From Pleomorphomonas sp. NRK KF1 (lineage in GTDB: Bacteria > Pseudomonadota > Alphaproteobacteria > Rhizobiales > Pleomorphomonadaceae): DNA of 64,000 nucleotides. A program made the position numbers and the translations under genes. The notes under the pieces were generated by a model, which was not told the origin of the DNA, did not search any database, and saw nothing but the letters and a program-made list of their open reading frames with translations. Shown piece after piece: positions 25,641 to 35,555 of this stretch. The stretch's first letter is position 1. Each line of letters begins with the position of its first letter. The stretch spans positions 62,001-126,000 of the forward strand of contig NZ_JAMDLH010000007.1 in the NCBI RefSeq assembly GCF_023721755.1, written 5' to 3'.

Positions 25641-26531
25641 ATGGCCAATACCGAACTATATCGCCGTCAGAATCCGGACAGTCCGGCCATGCATTCGAGC
25701 CGGCTCGATCTGACCCGGCTTGGCGGGTCGGAAATCCAGGTCTGGGAAGGCACCGGAGTTTTCAGCGTCTGCCGATCGCTGTTCCTGCGCAGCCGGCTCG
25801 AGAACTGGATCAAGGCCAGCCGATCCGCCGGGAAGCCGCCGCTTCTGAAGGAGCTCTACGGCTTCGAGGAGGAGACCCATCTCGACGACTCCATGCTGCT
25901 TCTGCAGCAGGGCGACGACTTCATCTATGTTCACCAGGGCACGAACTCCGTCCAAGAGTACGGCAAGGTGTTCCGCGGCGTCCTCCTGTCGTCCATTCCC
26001 GGCACCATGAGTGTGTCGTTCCGGCGCCATTACAACGCGGCGGCGGCCGACATGCGGCCGCGCTACATGCAGTTCCGGACCGACTTCTCGTCCCGTCACG
26101 TGCGATGGGAGCGCATCGTGCTGCCGCTGGTCTCCGACGAGCGGCAGACGACCAAGTTTCTGCTCATCTACTCGGTCCCGCTCGACGACAAGCTTGAGAT
26201 CCTGCAGGCTGCCTTCGACAGGTCGGCCGTCGGCATGGTCGCTGCCGCCAAGACCATCGGCGAGGAGAAGACCCTGGAAGATGCGGCCATCCTGCTGGCC
26301 AACAACCGCGCCCGTACCATGCTGGGGATGGAGGACGACATCCTTCCCGTCTCGACGGTGCGCGACCTGCGGGCCTGGGTTCAGAACGTCAGGAAGTGGG
26401 AGCAGATCGGCGAGCCCAAGACCACGCTGGGCAAGACGATCCTCGGCTTCCGGGACAAGGAAAAGGCGAAGAACATCACGGTGGTGATCGAGCCGATCGA
26501 GCACTTCGTCATCTTCCATCTCCTCGACTGA
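25641..26531 (+). CDS. PAS-like domain protein of unknown function
   Basis: A 296-residue soluble protein. The region LLKELYGFEEETHLDDSMLLLQQGDDFIYVHQG through FLLIYSVPLDDK (residues about 67-195) has the order and spacing of a PAS fold (short strands, F-helix region around LLSSIP, then long strands in MQFRTDFSSRHVRWERIVLPL). A second alpha/beta region follows (residues about 195-296), possibly a degenerate second PAS (FDRSAVGMV, ILLANNRARTMLGM, ILGFRDKEKAKNITVVIEPI). No kinase or cyclase output domain is attached. The divergent chemoreceptor suggests a shared sensory role, but this is inference. The start follows CAGGAG. Confidence 0.55.
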   Translation: MANTELYRRQNPDSPAMHSSRLDLTRLGGSEIQVWEGTGVFSVCRSLFLRSRLENWIKASRSAGKPPLLKELYGFEEETHLDDSMLLLQQGDDFIYVHQGTNSVQEYGKVFRGVLLSSIPGTMSVSFRRHYNAAAADMRPRYMQFRTDFSSRHVRWERIVLPLVSDERQTTKFLLIYSVPLDDKLEILQAAFDRSAVGMVAAAKTIGEEKTLEDAAILLANNRARTMLGMEDDILPVSTVRDLRAWVQNVRKWEQIGEPKTTLGKTILGFRDKEKAKNITVVIEPIEHFVIFHLLD

Positions 26532-26573
26532 CAGTCAGGCGCAGTTCTCAAGACGCCGCCTTCAAGACGCAAC

Positions 26574-26604
26574 GAACGCCGCGACGGGGGGCGTCGCGGC
26601 GTTC
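26574..26604. other. Perfect 12-bp hairpin between convergent genes
   Basis: The arms GAACGCCGCGAC (26574-26585) and GTCGCGGCGTTC (26593-26604) pair perfectly around GGGGGGC. No T run follows on either strand, so it is terminator-like or RNA-stabilising rather than a classical intrinsic terminator. Confidence 0.55.
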
Positions 26605-26717
26605 ATGCGGGGCGGCTCGATCGGTCGCCGGGTGGAGGGATCCGGGGCGAAGGGATCGGGCCGGAAGGTGCGGCGAACCCGGGAAGAGGCCGCCGCACAC
26701 CCGTTTCGATGTCTCGA

Positions 26718-28232
26718 TCAGGCCTTCGGCTTGGTGACGATGACGTTCCAGCTGCCGGGGACCAGCTTGGCGGTCAGCGTGTCCTTGTCGATGCCGACCT
26801 GCTTGATCGGCGCCGGGGCGACGGTGTTCGGGGCGTCCTTGGTGTTCACCGCCTTCATGTTGGGGTGAGAGACCTGCAGCGCCTCGGTCACCTCACGCGT
26901 GCCGCCGAAGCCGCGCAGCTCGACCTTGAGGTCCATCGGCTCGGCAAGGTTGCGGTTGAGCGCGAAGATCACCACTTCGCCGGTGCTTTCGTCCTCGGTG
27001 ACGGCGGAGATCAGGTAGGGCATCTCCTCGGCCGTCTTGCCGGCGAAGCTGCCGGAGGTGGCAAGCGTGCGCAGCACGCGACCCTTGGCGTATTTCGCCG
27101 TCAGCGCGAACGGGTGGAAGATGGTCTGCCGCCAGGCCGGGCCGCCCTGCTCGGTCATGATCGGGCCGATGATGTTGACCAGCTGGGCAAGGCAGGCGCA
27201 CTTCACGCGGTCGGAGTTGTTGAGCAGCGTGATCAGCGCGCCGCCGATCAGGAGGGCGTCCTCGGTGTTGTAGACTTCCTCGATCAGCGGCGGATGCTCC
27301 GGCCAGCCGGGCTTCCTGAGGTCGTCATGGCCGCGCGCCTTGTACCAGACGTTCCACTCGTCGAGCGACAGCATGATGCGCTTCTGCGAGCGGCGGGTGG
27401 CCGCCACGGCGTCGGCGATCGCGACCACTTCCTTGATGAAATAGTCCAGGAGCTCGATGTTGCCGAGGAACTCCTCGGTCGAGTCGTGCGGATTCATGAA
27501 GTAGGTGTGCAGCGAGATGAAGTCGACGTGGTCGAAGCAGTGGTCGAGCACCTCGTATTCCCAGCGGGCGTAGGTGGCCATGTCGCGGTTGGACGAACCG
27601 CAGGCGGCCAGCTCGATCGACGGGTCGACCCAGCGCATCACCTTGGCCGTCTCGTGGGCGGCGCGGCCGTATTCGGCCGCCGTCTTGGCGCCGATCTGCC
27701 AGGGGCCGTCCATCTCGTTGCCGAGACACCAGAACTTGATGTCGTGCGGCTTCTCGTAGCCGTGGCTCTTGCGCAGCTCGGAAAGCTCGGTGCCGCCGGG
27801 GTGATTGCAGTATTCGATGAAGCGGCGGGCATCGTCGATGCCGCGCGTGCCCAGGTTGACGCCGAACATCGGCTCGACGCCGACCTGGCGGGCCCAGTCG
27901 ATGAACTCGTTGGTGCCGAAGGCGTTGGTCTCGGTCGAGAACCAGGCGAGGTCGAGGCGGTTCGGCCGCTGTTCCTTCGGGCCGACGCCGTCCTCCCAGT
28001 TGTAGCCGGAGAGGAAGTTGCCGCCGGGATAGCGGACGATGGTGACGCCGAGTTCCTTGGTGAGTTCGGCAACGTCCTGACGGAAGCCGTTCTCGTCGGC
28101 GGTGGGGTGACCCGGCTCGAAGATGCCGGTGTAGACGCAGCGACCCATGTGCTCGACGAAGGTGCCGAACACGCGGCGGTCGAGGTCGGAAATGGCAAAG
28201 TCGGCGTCGACGATGAGACGAGCGGACGTCAT
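26718..28232 (-). CDS. abfA: GH51 alpha-L-arabinofuranosidase (cytosolic)
   Basis: A 504-residue enzyme without signal peptide. The N-terminal LDRRVFGTFVEHMGRCVYTGI and VRYPGGNFLSGYNWEDGVGP are typical of GH51. The acid/base Glu is in WCLGNEMDGPWQ (about residue 174) and the nucleophile Glu in LSLDEWNVWY (about residue 294). A C-terminal beta-domain follows. It removes terminal arabinofuranose from imported arabino-oligosaccharides. It is the last gene of the ATPase-permease-permease-binding-protein cluster, which supplies its substrate, and sits 199 bp after the binding-protein gene. Confidence 0.95.
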   Translation of the reverse strand: MTSARLIVDADFAISDLDRRVFGTFVEHMGRCVYTGIFEPGHPTADENGFRQDVAELTKELGVTIVRYPGGNFLSGYNWEDGVGPKEQRPNRLDLAWFSTETNAFGTNEFIDWARQVGVEPMFGVNLGTRGIDDARRFIEYCNHPGGTELSELRKSHGYEKPHDIKFWCLGNEMDGPWQIGAKTAAEYGRAAHETAKVMRWVDPSIELAACGSSNRDMATYARWEYEVLDHCFDHVDFISLHTYFMNPHDSTEEFLGNIELLDYFIKEVVAIADAVAATRRSQKRIMLSLDEWNVWYKARGHDDLRKPGWPEHPPLIEEVYNTEDALLIGGALITLLNNSDRVKCACLAQLVNIIGPIMTEQGGPAWRQTIFHPFALTAKYAKGRVLRTLATSGSFAGKTAEEMPYLISAVTEDESTGEVVIFALNRNLAEPMDLKVELRGFGGTREVTEALQVSHPNMKAVNTKDAPNTVAPAPIKQVGIDKDTLTAKLVPGSWNVIVTKPKA

Positions 28233-28392
28233 GAGCTTTCAGCTTTCGGGTTTGAATGATCTCGGATGGTTGCAGCGCCCCGGCTGGGGAAGGGGCGGCG
28301 ATCCCTGGCGACTGCCGGCTGCAAGGCACGGAAGGCGCTTGCCGTCCGCTTTCGACCGGCGGGAGGGGCCGGACGGTCGGCGGCGGTGTTCC

Positions 28393-28418
28393 GCCCGGCC
28401 GGTGTGATCCGGCCGGGC
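28393..28418 (-). other. Strong intergenic hairpin between binding-protein gene and abfA
   Basis: GCCCGGCCGG (28393-28402) pairs perfectly with CCGGCCGGGC (28409-28418) around TGTGAT. It begins 14 bp past the binding-protein stop. Such structures commonly protect the binding-protein mRNA or reduce read-through to the next gene. Confidence 0.65.
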
Positions 28419-28431
28419 AGGTTTCGTCGGC

Positions 28432-29751
28432 TTACTTCGCGTTGGCGAGCAGCTCGTTGATGCGGGTCTCGGCATCGGTCAGGGCTTCGTCGACGGACTT
28501 GTCGCCGCGCATGGCCGAACCGACTTCCTCGCCCTCGATCTCCTGGATCGAGAACTGACGCTTGACGGCCGACGGCAGGGCGGTGCCGTTGACGGCGAGC
28601 GAGGCGATGTCGTCGCGGTGCGGCAGGCCCTTGAACTCGGCGCTGTCGATGATCGACTTGCGGACCGGCAGGTGACCGGTGCGGGCCCACTCGTAGTTGT
28701 TGTCCCAGAGGAACTTCATGAACTCGATCGCCGAGGCGCGCTGCGCGTCGGAGAGGTCCTGCTTCAGAAGCACCCAGCTATGACCGTCGGCCCAAACGCG
28801 CGGGCTGCCGGGATAGATCTGCGGGAAGGCGGTCACGGCATAGCCGTTGGCCAGCGGGCCGTCCTTCTTGGACTCCTGGTCGTAGGTGTCGATCAGCCAG
28901 GTGCCGCAGATGAACACGCCGCCCTCGCCAGCCGCGAAGCTCGACACGGACGCCGCATAGTCCTGGTTCTTGGTCGTCAGATCCTTGGTGAAGATGTCGG
29001 CCAGCAGTTGCAGGGCGCCCTTCGCTTCCGGCGAGGAGAAGTTCACCTTGTTCGGATCGGCGAAGAAATCGACGTTCTGCTGGTAGAGCAGCGTGTCGAA
29101 GGTGCGGGTGTAGAAGGCCGTCTCGTTGGCGAGCGTCGAGATGAAGTAGGGCTTGCCCGTCTTCTCCTTGAACTGCTCGGCCTGCGCGAACAGTTCGTCG
29201 GTGTTCTTCGGCAGGATCGGCTTGCCCGCCTCGTCGACGAGACCGGCCTCCTTGAAGAGGTTCATGTTGATGTGCCACAGCCAGGTGTGGGTGTCGAAGG
29301 GCATGGCGTAGATCTTGCCATCCTTGGTGACACCCTGGCGGGACGCATCGGTCATGTCGTTGACGTCGATGCCGGCCTTGGCGAAGTCCTCGTCGAGGGG
29401 CTCCAGCAGGCCGCGCGACGAATAGTCGGAGATGACGGCCTCGTGCATGACCGAGATGACCGGCGGCTCGCCCGAACGGATGCGGGCGGTGAGCTGGTCG
29501 TAGCCCGGCCACTCGACGATTTCCGGCTTGACGGTGGTGGTGGTGCTCTCGGCGTTGAACTTGTTGATCAGGGCGGTGATGATGCCGCACTCGCCGTTGG
29601 CCTTGGTCACGTCGGTAACCGAGCCGTAGTCGGCCTCGCAGGCGCCGAAGAAGCGAGCGACAGAGATTTCCGTCTTGTCGGCCGCCAGGGCGGCGCTAGC
29701 GCCGGCCGTGACGACCAGGCCTGCCAGCAGGGCAGTAGTCAGCTTTCTCAT
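28432..29751 (-). CDS. ABC transporter sugar-binding protein
   Basis: A 439-residue family-1 solute-binding protein with signal peptide (MRKLTTALLAGLVVTAGASAALAAD). Features include a disulfide-prone pair (FFGACEADYG and NGECGII), the hinge-region ALINKFNAES segment, AMPFDTHTWLWHINMNLFKEAGL and GVFICGTWLIDTYDQE. These fit carbohydrate-binding proteins of the CUT1 class. Ligand is inferred to be an arabinose-containing oligosaccharide from the linked GH51 gene. The ATG at 29751 follows GGAGG. Confidence 0.9.
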   Translation of the reverse strand: MRKLTTALLAGLVVTAGASAALAADKTEISVARFFGACEADYGSVTDVTKANGECGIITALINKFNAESTTTTVKPEIVEWPGYDQLTARIRSGEPPVISVMHEAVISDYSSRGLLEPLDEDFAKAGIDVNDMTDASRQGVTKDGKIYAMPFDTHTWLWHINMNLFKEAGLVDEAGKPILPKNTDELFAQAEQFKEKTGKPYFISTLANETAFYTRTFDTLLYQQNVDFFADPNKVNFSSPEAKGALQLLADIFTKDLTTKNQDYAASVSSFAAGEGGVFICGTWLIDTYDQESKKDGPLANGYAVTAFPQIYPGSPRVWADGHSWVLLKQDLSDAQRASAIEFMKFLWDNNYEWARTGHLPVRKSIIDSAEFKGLPHRDDIASLAVNGTALPSAVKRQFSIQEIEGEEVGSAMRGDKSVDEALTDAETRINELLANAK

Positions 29752-29846
29752 TGGACCTCCTCCAATACGGCCGATCTCCTTGAAAAACCCTCGCGCTCGG
29801 CCGGATGTGCGCTGGATTCCGCGTCGCTGAACCCCTCCTCCGGGGG

Positions 29847-30692
29847 TCAGTTGATCGCCGCGCCGGCGACGGCCCGGACGATGTATTTCTGGAAGAACAG
29901 GTAGACGATGAACACCGGCAGGCCCGCGAAGATCGCTTGCGCCATCAGGAAGCCGAGGCCTTCCGACTGGGCGAAGTTGGTCTGGGTCGAAGCCATGCCG
30001 ACGGTGATGGTGAACATCTCGGGCTTGGTCGCCGAGATCAGCGGCCAGAGGTAGTCGTTCCAGGCGCCGAGGAAGGAGAAGATGCCGAGCGTCGCCTGGG
30101 CGGGGACGGTGAGCGGCAGCAGCACCTTCCAGAAGATCTTGAAGCGCGAGGCGTTGTCGAGCATCGCCGCTTCGTCGATATCCTTGGGGATCGCCTTGAA
30201 ATACTGGGTCATCAGGAAGACGCCGAAGGCGCTCGACAGACCCGGCAGGATGATCGCCGGGTAGGTGTTGTGCATCTTCAGGTCGGAGAAAATCTGGTGA
30301 CGGGCGATGATCACCGCCTGTTCCGGCACGGCGAGGCCGAGCAGGACCAGAACGAAGATAATGTCGCGCCCCTTGAACTCGGCGCGGGCGAAGCCGTAGC
30401 CGGCGAGCGAGGACAGGATCAGGATGCCGGCGGTGACGCCGATCGACACCACCGCGCTGTTCCACAGCCAGCGGAAGACGCCCGAGCTCTGGAAGATGTC
30501 GGTGTAGTTCTTCAGCGTGTAGGGCGGGTGGAAGGCCGAGGCCGTCGAGATCATCAGTTCCGAATTGGGCTTGAACGACAGGAGAAGCGTCCAGGCGATC
30601 GGCAGCATCCAGATGACGGCGACGAGGATGACGGACAGAAGGATCAGCTTGTTGCCGATGCCGCGGCCGACGATGTGTTCACTGGCAGCCAT
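29847..30692 (-). CDS. Sugar ABC transporter permease (MalG/CUT1 type)
   Basis: A 281-residue inner-membrane permease with six helices. The EAA motif appears as KDIDEAAMLDNASRFKIFWKVLLPLTVPA, which docks the ATPase. The first helix starts LILLSVILVAVIWMLPIAWTLLLSF. It pairs with the MalF-type permease encoded just upstream (stop and start 3 bp apart) to import a carbohydrate. Confidence 0.92.
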   Translation of the reverse strand: MAASEHIVGRGIGNKLILLSVILVAVIWMLPIAWTLLLSFKPNSELMISTASAFHPPYTLKNYTDIFQSSGVFRWLWNSAVVSIGVTAGILILSSLAGYGFARAEFKGRDIIFVLVLLGLAVPEQAVIIARHQIFSDLKMHNTYPAIILPGLSSAFGVFLMTQYFKAIPKDIDEAAMLDNASRFKIFWKVLLPLTVPAQATLGIFSFLGAWNDYLWPLISATKPEMFTITVGMASTQTNFAQSEGLGFLMAQAIFAGLPVFIVYLFFQKYIVRAVAGAAIN

Positions 30693-30695
30693 GGC

Positions 30696-31625
30696 TTATT
30701 CCTCCACGCGCTTGCGGGATGCGAAGAACTGGGCGAGCGCGGCAACCGCCATGATCAGGAACAGGATTTCCGAGGCGGCGGCGGCATAGCCGAGGTTCCA
30801 GGAGCGGAAGCCCTGCTCGTAGATGAACTGAACGATCGGGCGCGAGGCGTTGTTGGGGCCGCCCTGGGTGAGCAGTTGGGCCTGGCCGAACAGCTGGAAC
30901 TGGGCGACGATCTCGTAGATGACCACGACCAGCATGGTGCGCCGGATCGACGGCAGGGTGATCGACCAGAACGAGCGCCAGCGGCTGGCGTTGTCGAGGG
31001 CGGCCGCCTCGTAGAGCTCGCCGGGGATCTGCTGCAAGGCGGCGAGGAACAGCATCATCGGCAGGCCGATGATCCACCAGATGGTGGTGATGGCGATGGC
31101 CGGCAGCGCCAGTGATGACGAGGTAATGAAGGCGATCGGCTCCAGGCCGAACAGCTTCATGATGCTGGCGATGGCGCCGTTGCCGGGCATGTACATCATC
31201 TTCCAGATGATGGTGACGATGGTGACCGACAGCACCGAGGTGCCGAAGAAGATGGCGCGCAGGCTGGCCGAGGTGCGGTCGCTCCGGTTGAGGGCGAGCG
31301 CCAGCAGAAGGCCGATCGCCACGAACACCGGCACCGTCATCAGCACGAACAGTACGGTGTTCCAGATGGTGCCGATGAAGATCTTGTCGTTGAACAAGCG
31401 GTAATAGTTGGCCAGTCCGGTGAATTTCGACGTGTCGTCGAACATGTCGGACTCGAGCATCGACATCCAGATGCCCTTGAACAGCGGATAGACCAGCAGC
31501 GCGAGGTAGAACACCATGTAAGGTGCTATGAACAGCGCGTTGGTCCAGCGCGGGCCGATCGAGGCGCCCGTCGGGCGCTTGACCGCCGCGACCGCCTTGC
31601 CGGGCGATAGCGTTGCGTCCGTCAT
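30696..31625 (-). CDS. Sugar ABC transporter permease (MalF/CUT1 type)
   Basis: A 309-residue permease with six helices and an EAA motif (GELYEAAALDNASRWRSFWSITLPS). Start at ATG 31625 is chosen over GTG 31640 because GGAGG at 31634-31630 sits just before it. It forms the heterodimeric channel with the downstream MalG-type subunit and follows the ATPase gene by 11 bp. Confidence 0.92.
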   Translation of the reverse strand: MTDATLSPGKAVAAVKRPTGASIGPRWTNALFIAPYMVFYLALLVYPLFKGIWMSMLESDMFDDTSKFTGLANYYRLFNDKIFIGTIWNTVLFVLMTVPVFVAIGLLLALALNRSDRTSASLRAIFFGTSVLSVTIVTIIWKMMYMPGNGAIASIMKLFGLEPIAFITSSSLALPAIAITTIWWIIGLPMMLFLAALQQIPGELYEAAALDNASRWRSFWSITLPSIRRTMLVVVIYEIVAQFQLFGQAQLLTQGGPNNASRPIVQFIYEQGFRSWNLGYAAAASEILFLIMAVAALAQFFASRKRVEE

Positions 31626-31636
31626 CTCAGCCTCCG

Positions 31637-32725
<1,089 letters not shown>

Positions 32726-33068
32726 TCTCCTCCACAAAACCAGTTTTCTTCTTATGGTATGATGATAAGATTGTACGGCGAGAGGGGGCCTTGTCAATCC
32801 TCGCGTTGGACATTTTTGGCGAGAAAAAGGTACAGCTAGAGCGCGCTTCCGGCGGAAGAGCGGGACTCGCACGGTGCCGCTTTTCGCCGGGGCCTCGACC
32901 GGACACGCTTTCCGAACGGGCGGCCAGCCCGCCGGACGGCCGGGTGTCCGCCCGCCAGGTCTCAAGTGCCGGGCCGGGCAGACGGACGCTCGAATTGGTG
33001 TGGCTGAGCAGACGCGCTTCGATCGGACCGGTTCGGTCCCTTTGGCGGATGCTCCGGGAAAGAGAAGT
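32726..33068. other. Divergent control region of the sugar-transport operon and its GntR regulator
   Basis: 343 bp between divergent starts with no supported gene. Near the ATPase start it contains a dyad at 32750-32770 (TCTTAT and ATAAGA, 9 bp apart), a candidate operator for the FadR-type regulator. The 200 bp nearer the regulator are GC-rich and read open in the regulator's frame, but without recognisable similarity. Confidence 0.5.
32750..32770. promoter_or_regulatory. Candidate FadR/GntR operator dyad
   Basis: TCTTAT (32750-32755) and ATAAGA (32765-32770) form a dyad around GGTATGATG, in the AT-rich segment 25 bp upstream of the ATPase start. The spacing resembles GntR-family operators. 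The link to the adjacent regulator is by context only. Confidence 0.4.
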
Positions 33069-33809
33069 ATGTTCGAGAGAGATTCCACCATCGGCACCAT
33101 GAGTGCCCAGGTCGCGCGAATCATCGGCACCCGGATCGTCTCAGGCGAGTTCGGCCCCGGCGACTCGCTGCCGATCGAAGCCGAACTCTGCCAGGAATAC
33201 GGCGTCAGTCGCTCGACGGTGCGCGAGGCGGTGAAGAACCTTGCCGCCAAGCGGTTGATCGAGGTGGCGCCCAAGCTCGGCACGCGGGTGCTGCCGTTCG
33301 CCGACTGGAACCTCCTCGACCCCGATGTGCTGTCCTGGCGGCTCAGCGCCCAGTTCGACGAGCGGATCGTCGAAGACCTCTACGAGGTGCGCCAGTGCTT
33401 CGAGCCGCGCGCCTGCTATCTCGCCGCCCGCTCCGGCACCACCGACGACCATGACAGGATTTGTCGCCGCTACTCCGACATGGTGTCGATGCTCGATCAG
33501 GCGCCGCTGGCCGCCGGGGCCGAGAGCGAGTTCCACCTCGCCATCATCGCGGCGACGCACAACGGCCTGTTCGTCACCATCGGCGGGGCGGTCAAGACGG
33601 CATTGAAGGCGTCTTTCAGCCTGACGCAGAAGGATGCGAGCGGCACGCCGATCGATCTGGCGCCCTACGAGGAGGTTCTCTCGGCCATTCTGGCGCGCGA
33701 TGGCGACCGGGCGGAAGCGGCGATGCGCCGCCTGCTCGGCCTGTCGCGCCAGCGCGTCCTGGCGGCCGTCGCCCATAACCGCGAGCGCGGCGGTCGCGGC
33801 TGGCGCTGA
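33069..33809 (+). CDS. FadR-subfamily GntR transcriptional regulator
   Basis: A 246-residue regulator with an N-terminal winged helix (LPIEAELCQEYGVSRSTVREAVKNLAAKRLIEVAPKLGTRV) and an all-helical FCD effector domain from about residue 90, with the metal/ligand residues in DLYEVRQCFEPRACYLAA, SEFHLAIIAATHN and the C-terminal LSAILARDGDRAEAAMRRLL helix. Such regulators usually bind sugar acids or related metabolites and repress adjacent catabolic operons. It is divergent from the arabinoside transport operon, its probable target. The start MFERDST at 33069 was preferred to in-frame upstream codons lacking similarity. Confidence 0.9.
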   Translation: MFERDSTIGTMSAQVARIIGTRIVSGEFGPGDSLPIEAELCQEYGVSRSTVREAVKNLAAKRLIEVAPKLGTRVLPFADWNLLDPDVLSWRLSAQFDERIVEDLYEVRQCFEPRACYLAARSGTTDDHDRICRRYSDMVSMLDQAPLAAGAESEFHLAIIAATHNGLFVTIGGAVKTALKASFSLTQKDASGTPIDLAPYEEVLSAILARDGDRAEAAMRRLLGLSRQRVLAAVAHNRERGGRGWR

Positions 33810-33822
33810 GCCGGCTCGAACT

Positions 33823-34620
33823 TCAGGCGCCGGACCTTTGCCCGTCCGGATCGCTTTGGCGCGCCTCGGAGGAGGCGCCGCGCCGCTTCGCCATCCGATG
33901 CGCCAGGGCCTCGAACCCGTCGGAAATCAGCACCGCCAAAACGCCGGTGATGACGCCGCCCTGGACGATGAAGGCGAGGTTGTTGGACAGGAGCCCGGCG
34001 ACGATCACCTCGCCGAGACCCTTGGCGGCCACGGTCGAGCCGATGGTCGCCGTGGCGAGGCCGATGACGGTCGACAGCCTGATGCCCTCGACGATCAGCG
34101 GCATGGCGAGCGGAAGCTCGACCTTGAGGAGGCGCTGGCGGCCGGTCATGCCCATGGCCGAGGCGGTTTCCACCACGGCGGGCGGCAGCGTCGACAGACC
34201 GACGAGCGTGTTCTCGAAGATCGGCAGCAGACCGTAGAGGAACAGCGCCACGCGCGTCGGCCCCTCGCCGAACCCCATGATCGGCACCGACAGGGCTAGC
34301 ACCGCTACTGGCGGGAAGGTCTGGCCGATATTGACGATGGCGCGCGACAGGGCAAGGAACTCGGCGCCGGCCGGACGGGTGACGAAGATGGCGAGCCCGA
34401 TGGCGACGATGGCGGCAGCGACCGTCGACAGACCGACGGTGACAAGATGCGACAGCGTCAGGTCGAGCAGCGTACCCTGATTGTAGATGGCCGGTGCGCC
34501 GTTGTTGGTCAGCGGCGTCAGCAGGCCGGCGAAGCGATCGGGCGCCAGCAGGAAGGCAAGGAGCGCGGCGAAGACCAGAAGGCGAAGGACTGTGCCGGTG
34601 CGAATCATGCGCCGCTTCAT
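33823..34620 (-). CDS. yehW: Osmoprotectant ABC permease, YehW/OpuC type
   Basis: A 265-residue permease with about six helices and a coupling loop (MGMTGRQRLLKVELPLAMPLIVEGIRLSTVIGLATATIGSTVAAKGLGE) highly typical of glycine betaine/choline-type OpuBB/YehW subunits. It is last in a four-gene operon osmF-yehY-yehX-yehW and overlaps the yehX stop by an ATGA-type junction (34617-34620). Its substrate is inferred to be a quaternary amine or related compatible solute. Confidence 0.88.
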   Translation of the reverse strand: MKRRMIRTGTVLRLLVFAALLAFLLAPDRFAGLLTPLTNNGAPAIYNQGTLLDLTLSHLVTVGLSTVAAAIVAIGLAIFVTRPAGAEFLALSRAIVNIGQTFPPVAVLALSVPIMGFGEGPTRVALFLYGLLPIFENTLVGLSTLPPAVVETASAMGMTGRQRLLKVELPLAMPLIVEGIRLSTVIGLATATIGSTVAAKGLGEVIVAGLLSNNLAFIVQGGVITGVLAVLISDGFEALAHRMAKRRGASSEARQSDPDGQRSGA

Positions 34621-35555
34621 TTCGGCCGCGCCGCCCGCTCGGCTATGCTCTCAAGGCTGATGCGCCCGAGCGGCGCCCCGGCGGTGTCGATCACCGGCGC
34701 CGCGTCGCGGCCCGACCAGAGCAACTCGCCGAGGCCCTCGTAGAGGCTCGCGTCGGCGGCAAGCGGCGCCCCTTCGGCATCGCCGGGCTCGACCGCCGCG
34801 CGAACCTTTCCGAGCGTCAGGTAGCGGAAGGGGCGGTCGGCGCTGCCGATCAGGTCGTCGACGAAGGCGTCGGCGGGCCGGGCCAGGATGTCGGCGGCCG
34901 GCGCGTATTGCTTGAGGAGGCCGGCATCCATGACGGCGATGCGGTCGCCGAGATGGACCGCCTCGGCCATGTCGTGGGTGACGAGCAGGATGGTGGTGCC
35001 GGTCCGGCGCTGGATGGCCTTGAGGTCGGACTGGGCCTTGGAACGGATGATCGGATCGAGCGCGCCAAAGGGCTCGTCCATCAGGAGAAGGGCGGGCTTG
35101 GCCGCCATGGCCCGGGCGACGCCGACGCGCTGTTGCTGGCCGCCGGAGAGTTCGTGCGGATAGCGGTTGGCGAACTGTGCGTGATCGAGCTGGAACAGCT
35201 CCATCAGCTCCTCGACGCGGGCTTCGACCTTCCTGCGATCCCAGCCGAGCAGCATCGGCACGGTGGCGATGTTGCGGGCGACGGTCCAGTGCGGGAACAG
35301 GCCGTGGTTCTGGATGGCGTAGCCGATCGAGCGGCGGAGCTCGTGGGGCGGCATTGTCGACACGTCGTTGCCCTCGAGAAAGACGCGGCCTTCCGTCGGC
35401 TCGACCAGTCGGTTGACCATGCGCAGGAGCGTCGACTTGCCCGAGCCGGAGGTGCCGACGATGACGGTGATCGTGCCGGCCTCGATCTCCATGTTGACGT
35501 CGTTGACCACGGCCGTGTCTCCGTAGACCTTGGTCAGATGGCTGAGTTCGATCAT
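34617..35555 (-). CDS. yehX: Osmoprotectant ABC transporter ATPase, YehX/OpuCA type
   Basis: A 312-residue ATPase with Walker A VGTSGSGKSTLLRMVNRL, signature LSGGQQQRVGVARAM, Walker B LLLMDEPFGALDP and switch His in VTHDMAEAVHLGD. The C-terminal part contains one CBS-like repeat (APVIDTAGAPLGRISLESI) rather than the two of OpuCA, as in YehX. Overlapping start and stop codons with both permeases show translational coupling. Confidence 0.9.
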   Translation of the reverse strand: MIELSHLTKVYGDTAVVNDVNMEIEAGTITVIVGTSGSGKSTLLRMVNRLVEPTEGRVFLEGNDVSTMPPHELRRSIGYAIQNHGLFPHWTVARNIATVPMLLGWDRRKVEARVEELMELFQLDHAQFANRYPHELSGGQQQRVGVARAMAAKPALLLMDEPFGALDPIIRSKAQSDLKAIQRRTGTTILLVTHDMAEAVHLGDRIAVMDAGLLKQYAPAADILARPADAFVDDLIGSADRPFRYLTLGKVRAAVEPGDAEGAPLAADASLYEGLGELLWSGRDAAPVIDTAGAPLGRISLESIAERAARPK

